Part shown: piece after piece, positions 1 to 14,329 of the stretch
How the letters are laid out: each line of letters opens with the position of its first letter
How positions within the stretch are numbered: the first letter of the stretch is position 1
Origin: Schistocephalus solidus
Lineage: Eukaryota > Platyhelminthes > Cestoda > Diphyllobothriidea > Diphyllobothriidae
Assembly: GCA_017591395.1 (NCBI GenBank)
Contig: WEDG01004115.1
Location: 62,001 to 126,000, forward strand
Reading direction: 5' to 3'
DNA length: 64,000 nt
The notes under the pieces: model-generated
Told to the model about the DNA's origin: nothing
Seen by the model: only the letters and a program-made list of their open reading frames with translations
Databases searched by the model: none
Made by a program: the position numbers and the translations under genes

Positions 1-794
1 GTTTGGCTATCGCGAACCATGATGACCACACCCGTGTCGGAGGAGAAGCCATGACTTGGTCGTGAGTTGGAAGATAATGAGGATGGCCTTTGTAGCATCC
101 ACCGCATCCTCTTTTTATACCCTCTTCTTTCAAGTGAAGTTCCACCTAGTAAGCCCATTCTGGCGTTCACTATCTTTCGTGTATAGGATTGGATTCCTGA
201 ATTTACAGAGGATATAAAAGATTATGGGTTTTATTAGCTGGAATATGCTTTCTTTCAGTAATACAACCAAAGATCTAGTAACCAAAGTACCACCCATTAT
301 GTTTTTTTCACGTTAAGGTCTAACACTCAGCTTGGTTCAAACACTGACCAATGGTGAGAAATCTGCTAGGCCGTGCTAACAATTAACTGCTTTGCGTATT
401 TTGCATTCGTTGGACGCGGATTTGGGAAATTACTCTTGAAACATTGCGGAAAACAGGTCTCTTTCCCGAAAGGACTTCAACTGTTGCTGTGTGTGTGTCT
501 GGTTCATGCTGCTGGTGTGTCAGTTTTTGAAGGACGCTAGTGTGGTATGGTTACCCCGATAAAGGCTGCTTCCTCCAGAATGAAGAAACAACTCTTCTGT
601 GATACGCTAATGTCAGGTGTGCAATTTCCGTTTACGCTCTGCACATGCAACGATCCGCAGCCAAGTTGGCTCAGTCCTAACCATCAAACTAAATTTGCCT
701 TTAGCTAGCCTGATTGGAAATGTTTCAACTGAGCTTGAAATAAGTATTTGAGCTAGAGTCCGGCGTAGGGATAGTTTATTTTTCCCCCTTCCCC
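1..794. other. unassigned sequence
   Basis: No gene, RNA or repeat with a partner elsewhere in the window was recognised. The only open frame above 60 codons (613-819, minus) has no recognisable domain and looks like chance. Confidence 0.5.
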
Positions 795-930
795 AACAGG
801 ACACGAAAACAGAAATCACCCGTAATACACGTGACTTTACGCCAACTTCTAAGGAAATTAGGGTCAGGTTTAGTGTTAGGACACGGGAATATTTACAGTC
901 CTATGTTTTTAAGCAAGGCTACTTGTATGA
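795..930. mobile_element. TTAGGG-core MITE, internally deleted copy (1 of 12)
   Basis: It opens with the family terminal motif (AACAGGACACG), has a short TTAGGG-like core near 860-880, then the conserved 'GACACGGGAATATTTAC' segment seen in the full copies. The distal inverted repeat is mostly missing; 'GGCTACTTGTATGAC' near 917-931 may be what is left of it. It is non-coding. Membership rests on direct comparison with the copies at 50967-51319 and 41937-42329. Confidence 0.6.
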
Positions 931-3210
<2,280 letters not shown>

Positions 3211-3455
3211 GGCTTGTATGACCGCTAACCCCTCTTTAGGACTAAAGAGGGGGTTAGGTTTAAGTTTGAGGTCAAGGTCAGAGTTGGGGTATAGGGCTAG
3301 GGTCAAGAATAAGGTCAAAGTTTAGGTTTATGTTCGGGTTATGATGCGGGAGTATTTACCCTCCCTGAACTTTATCGCAAGTCCACCTATTTTAAGTGGA
3401 CGGGGCGTTCCTATTCCCGTGTTCTGATTGGCGGCCATACAAGTTAGACTTACCC
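3211..3455. mobile_element. TTAGGG-core MITE (copy 2)
   Basis: The left terminal repeat starts 'GGCTTGTATGACCGCTAA' and the right one ends 'GCGGCCATACAAG'. Between them is a degenerate GGTTAGG/AGGGTCAAG array, then the conserved segment that includes 'TTCCTATTCCCGTGT'. A short palindrome (CCTCTTTAGG with its complement) near the left end is peculiar to this copy. Confidence 0.75.
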
Positions 3456-4027
3456 ATTCTTGTCGTGAATCGCGACGACGAATCAAGAAAGTAAACTACT
3501 TAGGGCATTTTTCTTAGGCGGTTATTTTATTTTTCTTGGATTCCTGCTCTACCAAAATTGAGGTTGAGGTTACTCTTAGGACACGAGGATGAGTGCCGCC
3601 CTGTACTGTCGCATAAAACCACCTATAATGCAGCCGCGTCTATTTCCGCATCTTACCGGAAAATTCTCATTGAACACTTCCAAAATGTGAATATTCTAAC
3701 TGAAAGGAAACTGATTGACTGATTGCGCGGAATGTTTGAAATATGCATCTGAGGAAGGAAGGCAGTTCTTCGTACCTTTCGAGTTGGAAGCAGACCTCGT
3801 TGAGAATACCATAGCACATTAGGTGTTTTCGCCAAGATATCCCCGGAATATCGAGGAATCTTATTGGGGCTAATCTTACATGCACGTTTCTTGGCGAAAT
3901 CGTACGTTTGTGGTAAATCTTTGGTGTGTCAAAAAGACTTATGGGTGCACACACACTCATGCCAGCACAGGTTACATGGTGATTGAAGTATTCAGTTTCG
4001 TCAAGCCTGACTCAGCCTGCAGGATCT
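3456..4027. other. unassigned sequence
   Basis: AT-rich, with no repeat partner and no recognisable coding region. Confidence 0.4.
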
Positions 4028-5065
<1,038 letters not shown>

Positions 5066-5093
5066 TTTGGCCCATGTCAGCACGGAGACATCT

Positions 5094-7450
5094 AATCGGG
5101 ACGACATGCACCCAAATCTATGCTTAGTTAACGACTGCCACGTTGGCAAACCACAAAAACATATTTTTTGACGACAACATGTCAGAGACATTCACAGAAT
5201 AATAGGAAGGGTAATCGCGCCGGAGTTACAAAAATAGTCTACGAATAAGCGGGGAGAGCTGGGAAGATGTATCAAGACAGAGATTCTATCAAAGGAATCG
5301 AACTGTTGACGTTCACCTGGCAGAGATTGGTATGAAAAAAGCTTTAGGACCCGTCTTCCACAGAACAGTTTCCTAGAGCCCTACTGAATGTACGCCTAAC
5401 CACAAAGTACGACGAGTAATCATGACGAAAAACAGAACCAAAACGGCGGGACGAGAAAGATTCCAGTAAACGCCCTATTTTAACAGAAGACGAATGGAAG
5501 GACCAGATTTCAAGAAACGCCTACTGGAATATTTAGAAATGCCTCAATTTGAAAATTTATCTATGTATGCTTACAAAGCAGGCGAGTCTAGGATACAGTT
5601 GAAAATCGATTAATATTGATTGGCAGACTATCTTTCTGGAAATCGTCAATCCACGCACGATAAATTTCTTTCAGAATAAATCCGTAGGTAAGTAATATAT
5701 TGACGCGTTTTCAATCGTCGTAGGAGACCTAGACGAAGCCAGTAGTTACCCCGACCTAACTGACACAGTTTCTTCCCTACACTTTGGGAAGACTTTTAAC
5801 TAGTCCGGATTTTTACTAATCCCTAATTTTTCCATCTGCTAACTACTTTGCCTGAAAGAAGATACAAATATCTTTCCTACATCAGGATAGCACAATCTTA
5901 CGATAACTAACTTAACGTATAGAATGTATCGCCTGCCTGGTCAAGTAACCGGGAAGATAAAATGCTTATAACATCCAGTAAGTCTCTCAAGTCTCCAAAC
6001 TGCAACGGATCCAAAAAAATTGGAAACGGAATCCTCTCCAATATCTGCATGAGTGACTATTTTAGAAAATGGCTGTAGACCAATCTTCCACAAGTCAGGA
6101 AATTATGTAAATTACGAGACTAACGAACACCGTGAACGAGTGGGAATACTTAGGATGAAAAAGTAAATAGAGAGAGGAGCCTCGTATGATTTTCTGTTGG
6201 GTGGTATAACAAGGGTTACCGAAGTAAACCTAGTAAGTTGATTAAATTCCAAAGGATTTCGGCGAGTGTGTTGAGGTTCGTCAGCGTAAACAGTCAGACG
6301 TTCATATGGGCGCAGTAGGCTTGCAGCCGGAATACTGATGACCTGCTCGCTTCCTGTGACTTTCCTGTGTCTAAAGCCTATGGGAGGGTTCGGAAAGTCG
6401 ATGAGCAGGTGCATTTGCACGCCTAGGTACTTAATGCATCTAGTCCTCAGTCGTTCTCAGTGACCTGCTATAGATGCTGAACGGATTGTCGGAAGTGACT
6501 GTGAGATTACGGCTGACACTATTTCTATTGGCTGGACAGCATCGAAGAGATCGCCTTACACTTTGTCGTGCTTGAAACAATTGTGACGCAGTTGTGCTTT
6601 CGTCAGCAGCTTTTAGTGCATGGCAGAAAAATTTCTGGATGCATGCACTTGTGCTAGTTCAGGTCACACAGTGCTTCAATGATCAGGAATTTTGTGCCAG
6701 TGTGGGTGGGTCAAATTGTGCAAGAACCAACACTAGTGATTAAGTTGCGACATTTAACGACAAGCAGTCAAGCCATTATCGCGTTAAGTGCCTGTCGTGA
6801 AGTTAGGAGCTAACAGTTCTTATAGGTACTTAGTGGCATGTTAATTGAACTCTTTAGATACTCCCAAAACTTGTCTAAAATATTTTTTTCTGATTTTATC
6901 TCTGGTGATGGATTCGAGAAGGGATCAAAAACGTCAGCCAATAAAACACGCGTCCGAGTGATTGCGTCGTCTTCTTCACCCATCCCAGATCTCATACAGC
7001 ATGAATCGGCCTGTTGACTGTGATCCAATGAGTATTGATCATACCGAACCATTTCGCAGTGTACCTAGATGAGTACTTAATCGATATGTAGAACAAGAGG
7101 CTTTTGCACATTATCGCGGGGGATCTTTTACTGAGCCATCTGTGGGTATTTAAACATTCGCACTCATCTGACTGCTCATAGATTTGCATCCGCAGTGGTT
7201 TGGCAAATGAATGAAAAATTGCGGGAGGTATTTCTGACCGGGGAATCGCAATCTAAAATGATCAATACTTATGCTAATAAATAACTCATCAGTTCTGATC
7301 GACGAAGGTCAGCGTCATAATAGCAGGTCTGTGGCTTGGGTAGTCTTGTTGCAGCGTACTCGGAGGTGCTCAGTGCGACTACCCCTAGCCCCAACGTAAA
7401 CACTGACAGTCATAGGCGTGCCCTAAACTGTGGGGACAGGAGCGTTCTCC
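5094..7450. repeat. repeat R1, long copy 2
   Basis: It pairs with 43460-45830 in the same orientation. The first 1,330 bp (to about 6424) are about 95% identical, then identity drops abruptly to about 75-78% for the remainder. No terminal inverted or long terminal repeats were seen at the ends. A minus-strand frame at 6112-6420 is kept in the other copy with few changes, but the DNA is equally conserved around it, so this is no evidence for coding. No reverse transcriptase or transposase motif was found. Confidence 0.85.
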
Positions 7451-8462
7451 GTGGTAAGGGTGGTAGCAGAGGGACATCTCAGGGAGATCTGAGGCCAGAC
7501 GACGCGTTTACCAATTGAAAGCATACTTGAGAAAGGACAAGAAAGCTGCACTTTCTAGCTTCTTCTCTCTTGGCGAGTTTTTTTTCAGTTCAGTTCAGTA
7601 AACATTAAATGTTATTAAACCACACATATATAGGGAGGGCTATCGAACAAGGTAACGGAAACTGGGTTGGCCACGTGTGACATATTAGCCGTCAGCAGTT
7701 TACCATGCCTATTCCAAGGTTTACGGGGTTCCTAGGAAATATAGATATTTAAGCATTAAACCTCCCTCCTCCTTACCAAATCGTCGAAAAAAGTTGGCCT
7801 GGGTCGTTTGCAGACGGCTACCTAATCCACCAGCACAGGACTTGGTGGTACCCGTGATGAACCACGTATCTTGATAAGGACGCCTTGCGCGTAAGTTGGA
7901 CGGTAGTAACAAGGACTTGTGTCGTCTCGACCTCACTCTGTCATCACGAATCAGGGTCCTTTAACGAGATGACTTGATGGTGGATCTAATATAAGGCTGC
8001 TGCCTTTTCCTGTCGCGATTTTTGCTGGTCCCTCTTTGATAACTCAGCTGCACCTCATACACAGTATCGTTGAGGTTGAAGAGGCGCATTGGCTAACTCT
8101 AGTTTCTCCCAGCAACGGAAGAACTGCCGGGGATGTGGCTGCCACAATCAACAGAGCCTCCTGTTGGCGGGCTTTTTAAATTGAGCCGCCATCTTTTATG
8201 CTCTCCATTCGCATGTACATCCTCTTATATGTATGTCGGTTGGCCTATTTTACCCATGATATAACGAATTTTTAACCCATTTGTTAATTCAACAAAATGA
8301 GGTCATCAGTGCACGACGCTGGCACCGTTTTGAAAGAAGTCCAATTTTTTCAATATTTTGAGACGCATTTAAGGATGATTATTCATGATGTCAATGTATG
8401 CATTCTTCGGCCATTCATTTGTGATCTTCCGGTGTTGTGTGGTTTATGTTTCAAATCTTGTT
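7451..8462. other. unassigned sequence
   Basis: Similarity to the R1 family fades near 7450. Nothing else was recognised up to the X repeat. Confidence 0.4.
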
Positions 8463-9517
8463 AATGGTGAATGGAGGACATTTTTTGCTGAAAGTTTTGG
8501 GAATTTTACTTTCAAAATAAAGCATGGCTCCCTCTCTCTCTCTCTGTGTGTGTTCACTAGGGTTGGGCACCTGGTGGGTTGCTTTACCGCCATATGTAGC
8601 AAGATCCGTGGTGCGAATGTCAGTCGGGAAAATCGAATACCCATCCACCCAGCACAGGCTCATTTCCACTCAGACGATAAACAGCTATTTCCGCTGCCGA
8701 GGCCTTCTGGGCGGTTGCAGCTGGGAGAATGGATGATCCAGACGTCTAGACGGTGAGGAAGTGCGTCTCAGCATTTAAAGGAAAACAACACGATGCTGCT
8801 GATCTGTCTGCGATTCAAATGAAGTCTGGTGGAGGAGCCAGATACGTAGCTACATTGCTCCACTCCGGGATTACGCTAATGCAATGGAGAGAGGCAGACA
8901 AATTAAGGGTACATGCCACCTCATCTACTCTGTTCAAACAGTCAGAAATTTTTAAAAAAACAGTTGTTACCTTCAAAACCTTGAAGGGGCAAGGACAGGT
9001 AGGTGGGAGGTCTCTGCCTAGACACCCCCAACGCAGGTCATAGGGGAAGTATAGTACAAGCGCATTCCGCAGTGCCCTGTATTTGTCCTTACAGCTCAAC
9101 GACGATTTTTCGCAACACAGTGTGAAGTTGCACACCAGTGTGGCGGACCCTGGATGCATTTTTAAGCCACGAAAGGAGGCATTGGACTCGATAAGTATGT
9201 AACTGTGACATAAGTAGAGTATGCGATGAATAGGTGGTGCAACTTGCGCCTTCCCAAATCCATCAGGTTCTCAATGTCAGAGTAAGGATTCATAGCATAA
9301 AGAGCAGCAAAATCCGAGTCTGCATTAACTTGCTCGCTATAAAATGTGTGCTTTCAGACTCCGATTATCAAGTGCTCATAAATTATGATGGCATCAGCTA
9401 CTTAGTTGGGAGGCATCCTCCGATCCGTTTTAGCATATGCCCTAGAAGGATAAAAAGCTAATCGTATTAATTAAATGTGGGCTTATAGGAAGCGAGCATG
9501 TCACGGAATCATTCATG
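8463..9517. repeat. repeat X, solitary copy (X1)
   Basis: A 1,055-bp block nearly identical (about 98-99%) to 12197-13247. Its limits are sharp: it starts 'AATGGTGAATGG' and ends 'GGAATCATTCATG', with unrelated flanks in the two places. It contains a short CT/GT run near 8527-8553. Several short frames occur in both copies (for example 8753-9043 plus and 8815-9159 minus), but none has a recognisable domain and small indels break them differently. No clear terminal inverted repeat or poly-A tail was seen. It is probably a non-autonomous mobile element of unknown class. Confidence 0.85.
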
Positions 9518-9896
9518 CGAATTAGCTGCAGTAATTTTTTACAATATAACTGAGGACAGTCCCGTTTGGGTTCTATGCTATTACTCTTAGCTGAACCTCC
9601 GTCAGGCTCCTATGATTTACAAGCATTTTCGCCCATCGATCCATCTGCGAAGCTCTTCCCAGTGCCTGCAAACTGAATAAAAATATGCTGAACGTAAATA
9701 ATTTTGAATAATTCTTCCATACCTTAAGTATTTAACATAGCTTTGCTTGTAGGAGGTGGTAAACCTCTGAACTAGGTTTCAAACCTCCTGTCGACTACTT
9801 TCTGCGAGCGACTCGCCAATTACCTATTGACATTAGCATAACCTCCAGTTAGCGTGTACAAACTGAGCAGTGACATGCCAGTTCGATCATCGGCTT
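9518..9896. other. unassigned sequence
   Basis: AT-rich spacer between X1 and a U-family fragment. Nothing recognised. Confidence 0.4.
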
Positions 9897-10125
9897 GGAC
9901 GAGGTTCACCGTGTGCCCCACAAAAAGATGGCACACGGACAGGGTCTAGCGCGTGAATTAGATTATAGTTACAGTCAACTTGCTATGCATCTCTCCTCCT
10001 CCCCCGCGTGGACCCGATGTCATGATCAGGTCAAGAAGCCCGGAGAGGGTGCAGATGGCTGCCGTGGACGGTACCACCCCTTAGCGTGACCCACGGAGTG
10101 GGAGCGCCGTAGCGTCCACAGTAAG
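9897..10125 (+). repeat. GC-rich repeat U (copy)
   Basis: Aligns at roughly 60-65% with 27985-28220 and, inverted, with 20090-20370. Shared landmarks are 'GCGCGTG.ATTAG', 'GGTCAAGAAG' and 'CCCACGGAGT'. Strand follows the copy at 27985-28220. Non-coding as far as can be seen. Confidence 0.5.
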
Positions 10126-11466
10126 GAGGGGCCCTTGCAGCCTGACTCAGAGTCCACCTGTCGGACACTCCGCACAAACGCACACTGGGCCGACTTCGAG
10201 GCCCCAGTTATCCCGTCAGTTGGCAACCTTCCAAGTTACGGCTTTTAGTGCACCGTTATAGCTTCAGGCATGTTAATTTGTTTATAGTGATAAAAATGTG
10301 CTGAGCCGTCGACCTCACTCTCTTTTCCCATTCCCAGGCCCCATAAACTGTCCGAGTCGGTCTGTTGTCTGCATGTCTTAGCGTCTACTCTCTGCAAATG
10401 AATACCCCTGTCTGATCTGACGTTCAGTCACACAGACCAGGTGGCCACATCCAGGTCAAACCGCACCATGTGAGCTGTAAAGTCGGAGTTACTCATACGT
10501 GCGCTGCAGAACTTTAACCCACTGCTTGCTATCTCCCCCTCAGCGACCTCCATTCCAGTGAAGTACACAAGACAGATCCCAAGTCTACTAAGTAAAGACT
10601 GATGGGTGTTACCAAACGCGGAAAAAATCGTCAAGGTCTGTTGGCTTGGCATGCAACTACTGCCAGTGTATAGGTATCGGTGCCTTGTCGCCTTAGGCCG
10701 TTAAACGGGCCTGGTTGGATTTCTGAATTCTAAGTTGTGTTGTTATCATACGTATGAACTAAATGAGCATCGGTGGGGTGTCGCTAATTAGCTGTTACAT
10801 AGGCTGGCAGTTTTGCACGGAATGCTTACTAGGGACCACCAGTGACTGGGGCGGAAGGAACGTCATGCGCCTACTCCACTGTAAATCGAGTGCGAACTTT
10901 GAAGCATCCATCCTGCTCACCCTTCCTACACCCATCTTTTTGACTTAATGGACAAGGTTGAGACGACTGTGCTCCATCTTTCCGGTTTTGTAGGTGTTTG
11001 GCTCGCATGTGGGGCAAAACACGATATCTATGCCAGTTGTGGGCTGTGGGTCCCCATTAATGATTTCCAGGTTGTGCGCCAATCGTGTGCGACCATGCCT
11101 GTACGCCTTAAGATGTTTCCTGTGTTGTCCCAATGCAGAAGAAATGACTAACCATTGGTCTATTCTTAAACAGAGCTCGTCTGTGTGCAGGTCCTTTTCG
11201 TGATCCGAAGTTGAACTCTGACAGCGTCTTCACTGAACTAATAACTTACGCTGGGACTCGCCGCAATTATCCCATCTTAACTCTTGAGTAGTGTCACTTC
11301 GAGGATTTTTCTGGTTTTTCCTGAATTCCTCGAAATATGGGACGTAGTTAGCGTTACAGAAGAAAGTATCTATAGGAAATCTTACGGGTTCTTGCTTTCT
11401 TCCCACAAAGACCATAGGTAAGACTAAATTAGCTCAGATTGTTAATCGCCGTGCGTTCATCGTGCG
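10126..11466. other. unassigned sequence
   Basis: Short overlapping frames only. No repeat partner or conserved motif was seen. Confidence 0.4.
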
Positions 11467-12138
11467 TTGCAACAGAAAGGGAAAATGGTGTTACAAGCGT
11501 CAGACAGTACTCATTATAACGAAACGGTTCCTCTAAAATTGTTCAGAACTGGAAAAACGTTACCTCAAAGAGAAAGCTTAGGTGACTGTACCACTGGCGG
11601 TTATAGGAAAAACTGCCAAATGGCTCAGCTACTATGGGCGACTGATGATGGAAAGACAATTTTTAAAAGAAATCTTACGCAGAGTATCTATAGTTCCATA
11701 AGGTTAAGGTTTTTTCAGAAATGGAAGAAAACATACACAGTTCACATAGTCATTTTGCAGGTGATCGTGTCCCCATGGGACGCGTTATTGCAGGAACGAG
11801 AGTATTCGGGTTACCATAACGTCATAGTTCGGGAAGCAAGGCAACACGCAACCCTTCATTGTCATTTCAATTGGCACACAGTAAAAAAAAACTGTGGTAC
11901 GAACAAGTACCTGAAAACCCCGGGATCGAACTGCGGTGAAAACAAGCTGTCTGAACATTCGAAGCACCTACTATCTGCCCCTAACTCCTGCTACTTGTGG
12001 AGTAAGGCAAGGAAATCGATTAAAAGTATGAAGTTGTATTGCGAGGGGCACACGAACTCGTTCGAAAAAACAACTACCGCCATTAGTTCAAGTTATGGAT
12101 CAAGCTATCCGGAAAAAATCGACCTGATAAAAACATAA
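11467..12138 (+). CDS. hypothetical 223-codon open frame, product unknown
   Basis: This is the longest frame in the window that is not simple sequence. The translation is rich in Lys, Ser and Thr, with scattered Cys and His; no signal peptide, membrane segment or known motif is recognisable. The last 110 codons lie in direct repeat A. In the sister copy A' (13248-13642) the same frame ends after about 37 codons ('...VVRTSN'), so the downstream half is not kept under selection there. It may be a fragment of a mobile-element gene or simply chance; a real gene is not established. Confidence 0.2.
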   Translation: MQQKGKMVLQASDSTHYNETVPLKLFRTGKTLPQRESLGDCTTGGYRKNCQMAQLLWATDDGKTIFKRNLTQSIYSSIRLRFFQKWKKTYTVHIVILQVIVSPWDALLQEREYSGYHNVIVREARQHATLHCHFNWHTVKKNCGTNKYLKTPGSNCGENKLSEHSKHLLSAPNSCYLWSKARKSIKSMKLYCEGHTNSFEKTTTAISSSYGSSYPEKIDLIKT

Positions 12139-12198
12139 GAGGTAAAATATAGTTTCGACTAGGTCAGAATTAGGCCAAATGAGAGCAAAAGACGGCAA
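11803..12198. repeat. direct repeat A (left of X2)
   Basis: 396 bp from 'TATTCGGGTTACC' to 'AAAAGACGGCAA', about 97% identical to 13248-13642. With A' it brackets repeat X2 exactly, sharing only 'AA' at the left junction. It has no TG...CA ends, so it is not a textbook LTR. Confidence 0.85.
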
Positions 12199-13247
12199 TG
12201 GTGAATGGAGGACATTTTTTGCTGAAAGTTTTGGAATTTTACTTTCAAAATAAAGTATGGCTCCCTCTCTCTCTCTCTGTGTGTGTTCACTTGGGTTGGG
12301 CACCTGGTGGGTTGCTTTACCGCCATATGTAGCAAGATCCGTGGTGCGAATGTCAGTCGGGAAAATCGAATACCCATCCACCCTGCACAGGCTCATTTCC
12401 ACTCAGACGATAGACAGCTATTTCCGCTGCCGAGGCCTTCTGGGCGGTTGCAGCTGGGAGAATGCATGATCCAGACGTCTAGACGGTGAGGAAGTGCGTC
12501 TCAGCATTTAAAGGAAAACAACACGATGCTGCTGATCTGTCTGCGATTCAAATGAAGTCTGGTGGAGGAGCCAGATACGTAGCTACATTGCTCCACTCCG
12601 GGATTACGCTAATGCAATGGAGAGAGGCAGACAAATTAAGGGTACATGCCACCTCATCTACTCTGTTCAAACAGTCAGAAATTTTTAAAAAACAGTTGTT
12701 ACCTTCAAAACCTTGAAGGGGCAAGGACAGGTAGGTGGGAGGTCTCTGCCTAGACACCCCCAACGCAGGTCATAGGGGAAGTATAGGACAAGCGCATTCC
12801 GCAGTGCCCTGTATTTGTCCTTGCAGCTCAACGACGATTTTTCGCAACACAGTGTAAAGTTGCACACCAGTGTGGCGGACCCTGGATGCATTTTTAAGCC
12901 ACGAAAGGAGGCATTGGACTCGATAAGTATGTAACTGTGACATAAGTAGAGTATGCGATGAATAGGTGGTGCAACTTGCGCCTTCCCAAATCCATCAGTT
13001 TCTCAATGTCAGAGTAAGGATTCATAGCATAAAGAGCAGCAAAATCCGAGTCTGCATTAACTTGTTCGCTATAAAATGTGTGCTTTCAGACTCCGATTAT
13101 CAAGTGCTCATAAATTATGATGGCATCAGCTACTTAGTTGGGAGGCATCCTCCGATCCGTTTTAGCATATGCCCTAGAAGGATAAAGCTAATCGTATTAA
13201 TTAAATGTGGGCTTATAGGAAGCGAGCATGTCACGGAATCATTCATG
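12197..13247. repeat. repeat X, copy held between direct repeats (X2)
   Basis: 1,051 bp, nearly identical to 8463-9517 and differing by scattered substitutions and a few 1-2-bp indels (for example one fewer A near 12690). The junctions with A and A' are immediate. Other properties are as for X1. Confidence 0.85.
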
Positions 13248-13642
13248 TATTCGGGTTACCATAACGTCGTAGTTCGGGAAGCAAGGCAACACGCAACCCT
13301 TCATTGTCATTTCAATTGGCACACAGGAAAAAACACTGTGGTACGAACAAGTAACTGAAAACCCCGGGATCGAACTGCGGTGAAGACAAGCTGTCTGAAC
13401 ATTCGAAGCATTTACTATCTGCCCCTAATTCCAGCTACTTGTGGAGTAAGGCAAGGAAATCGATTAAAAGTATGAAGTTGTATTGCGAGGGGCACACGAA
13501 CTCGTTCGAATAAAAACTACCGCCATTATTTCAAGTTATGGATCAAGCTATCCGGAAAAAAATCGACCTGATAAAAGCATAAGAGGTAAAATATAGTTTC
13601 GACTAGGTCAGAATTAGGCCAAATGAGAGCAAAAGACGGCAA
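13248..13642. repeat. direct repeat A' (right of X2)
   Basis: Sister of 11803-12198, starting at the base after X2 ends. It ends at 'AAAAGACGGCAA', after which the sequence differs from what follows A. The reading frame open in A is broken here. Confidence 0.85.
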
Positions 13643-13919
13643 AGTAAAAGCAGGTTTGGGATAATAATTATTATTTTTTGATAAACCAAGGAAAGATGCA
13701 GAACGACAAGAGAGGATAAGGGGAGGAATAAAAAATGTTTCAGATGGAGAATTGGGTGTGCGAAATAGACGTCACTGTTGCGAAGACTATACCAAAGTTT
13801 GAGACCTGTTAAAAGGAAATTCACCGTTAAATGACTAGGAAAGATCACAGAAGTCACCACCAAAGAGTGAGTAAAATTCCTAAGCAGAAGGATAGCGCAC
13901 AACCGCTCGAACAAGAATT

Positions 13920-14212
13920 TTATTCGCCTAATTGTTCGGATTCCCCCTCGTAATCCCCATCAGAGACGGTAACAGGATGCTGGACGCACAGTGGGATGCA
14001 GTTGCCATGCCCTAATTGGCAGCTCCTCATTTTATCGCCGAAGATGACTTGCGCGCCCGTATCCGTGTCTTTAATTGCCACCATTGCACAAACGGTGTTG
14101 ATTAGTGGCCGGATCATTATTAGGTCATTTAATTCGCTGGTACTGGCGCTGGAGACAGCGTTCGCGCGTACGCTCCCCGCGCGGTAAATTGCGTTGTCTA
14201 AGCGATCTCAGC
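13920..14212 (-). other. CpG- and ATTA-rich segment with a 97-codon minus-strand frame; possible exon or regulatory element
   Basis: On the minus strand a frame stays open from just after a TGA at 14215 to a stop at 13920, with an acceptor-like 'CGCTTAG' near 14205. The peptide ('MIRPLINTVCAMVAIKDTDT' and onward) has balanced composition and no simple sequence. The DNA combines a CpG cluster (14155-14190) with several TAATT/ATTA motifs (14075-14140), a mix seen both in exons and in homeodomain-bound enhancers. I do not recognise the protein. Confidence 0.25.
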
Positions 14213-14329
14213 TCTAAATATAATAATGGAAGGCTGTAACTGTGCTTGGTGGGCCGGAGGGCCGTGACTCGAGCAGCTCGCGTCTCACGTGACTGTCGCG
14301 AGAACTTCGGCAACATCTAACTTGACAAT

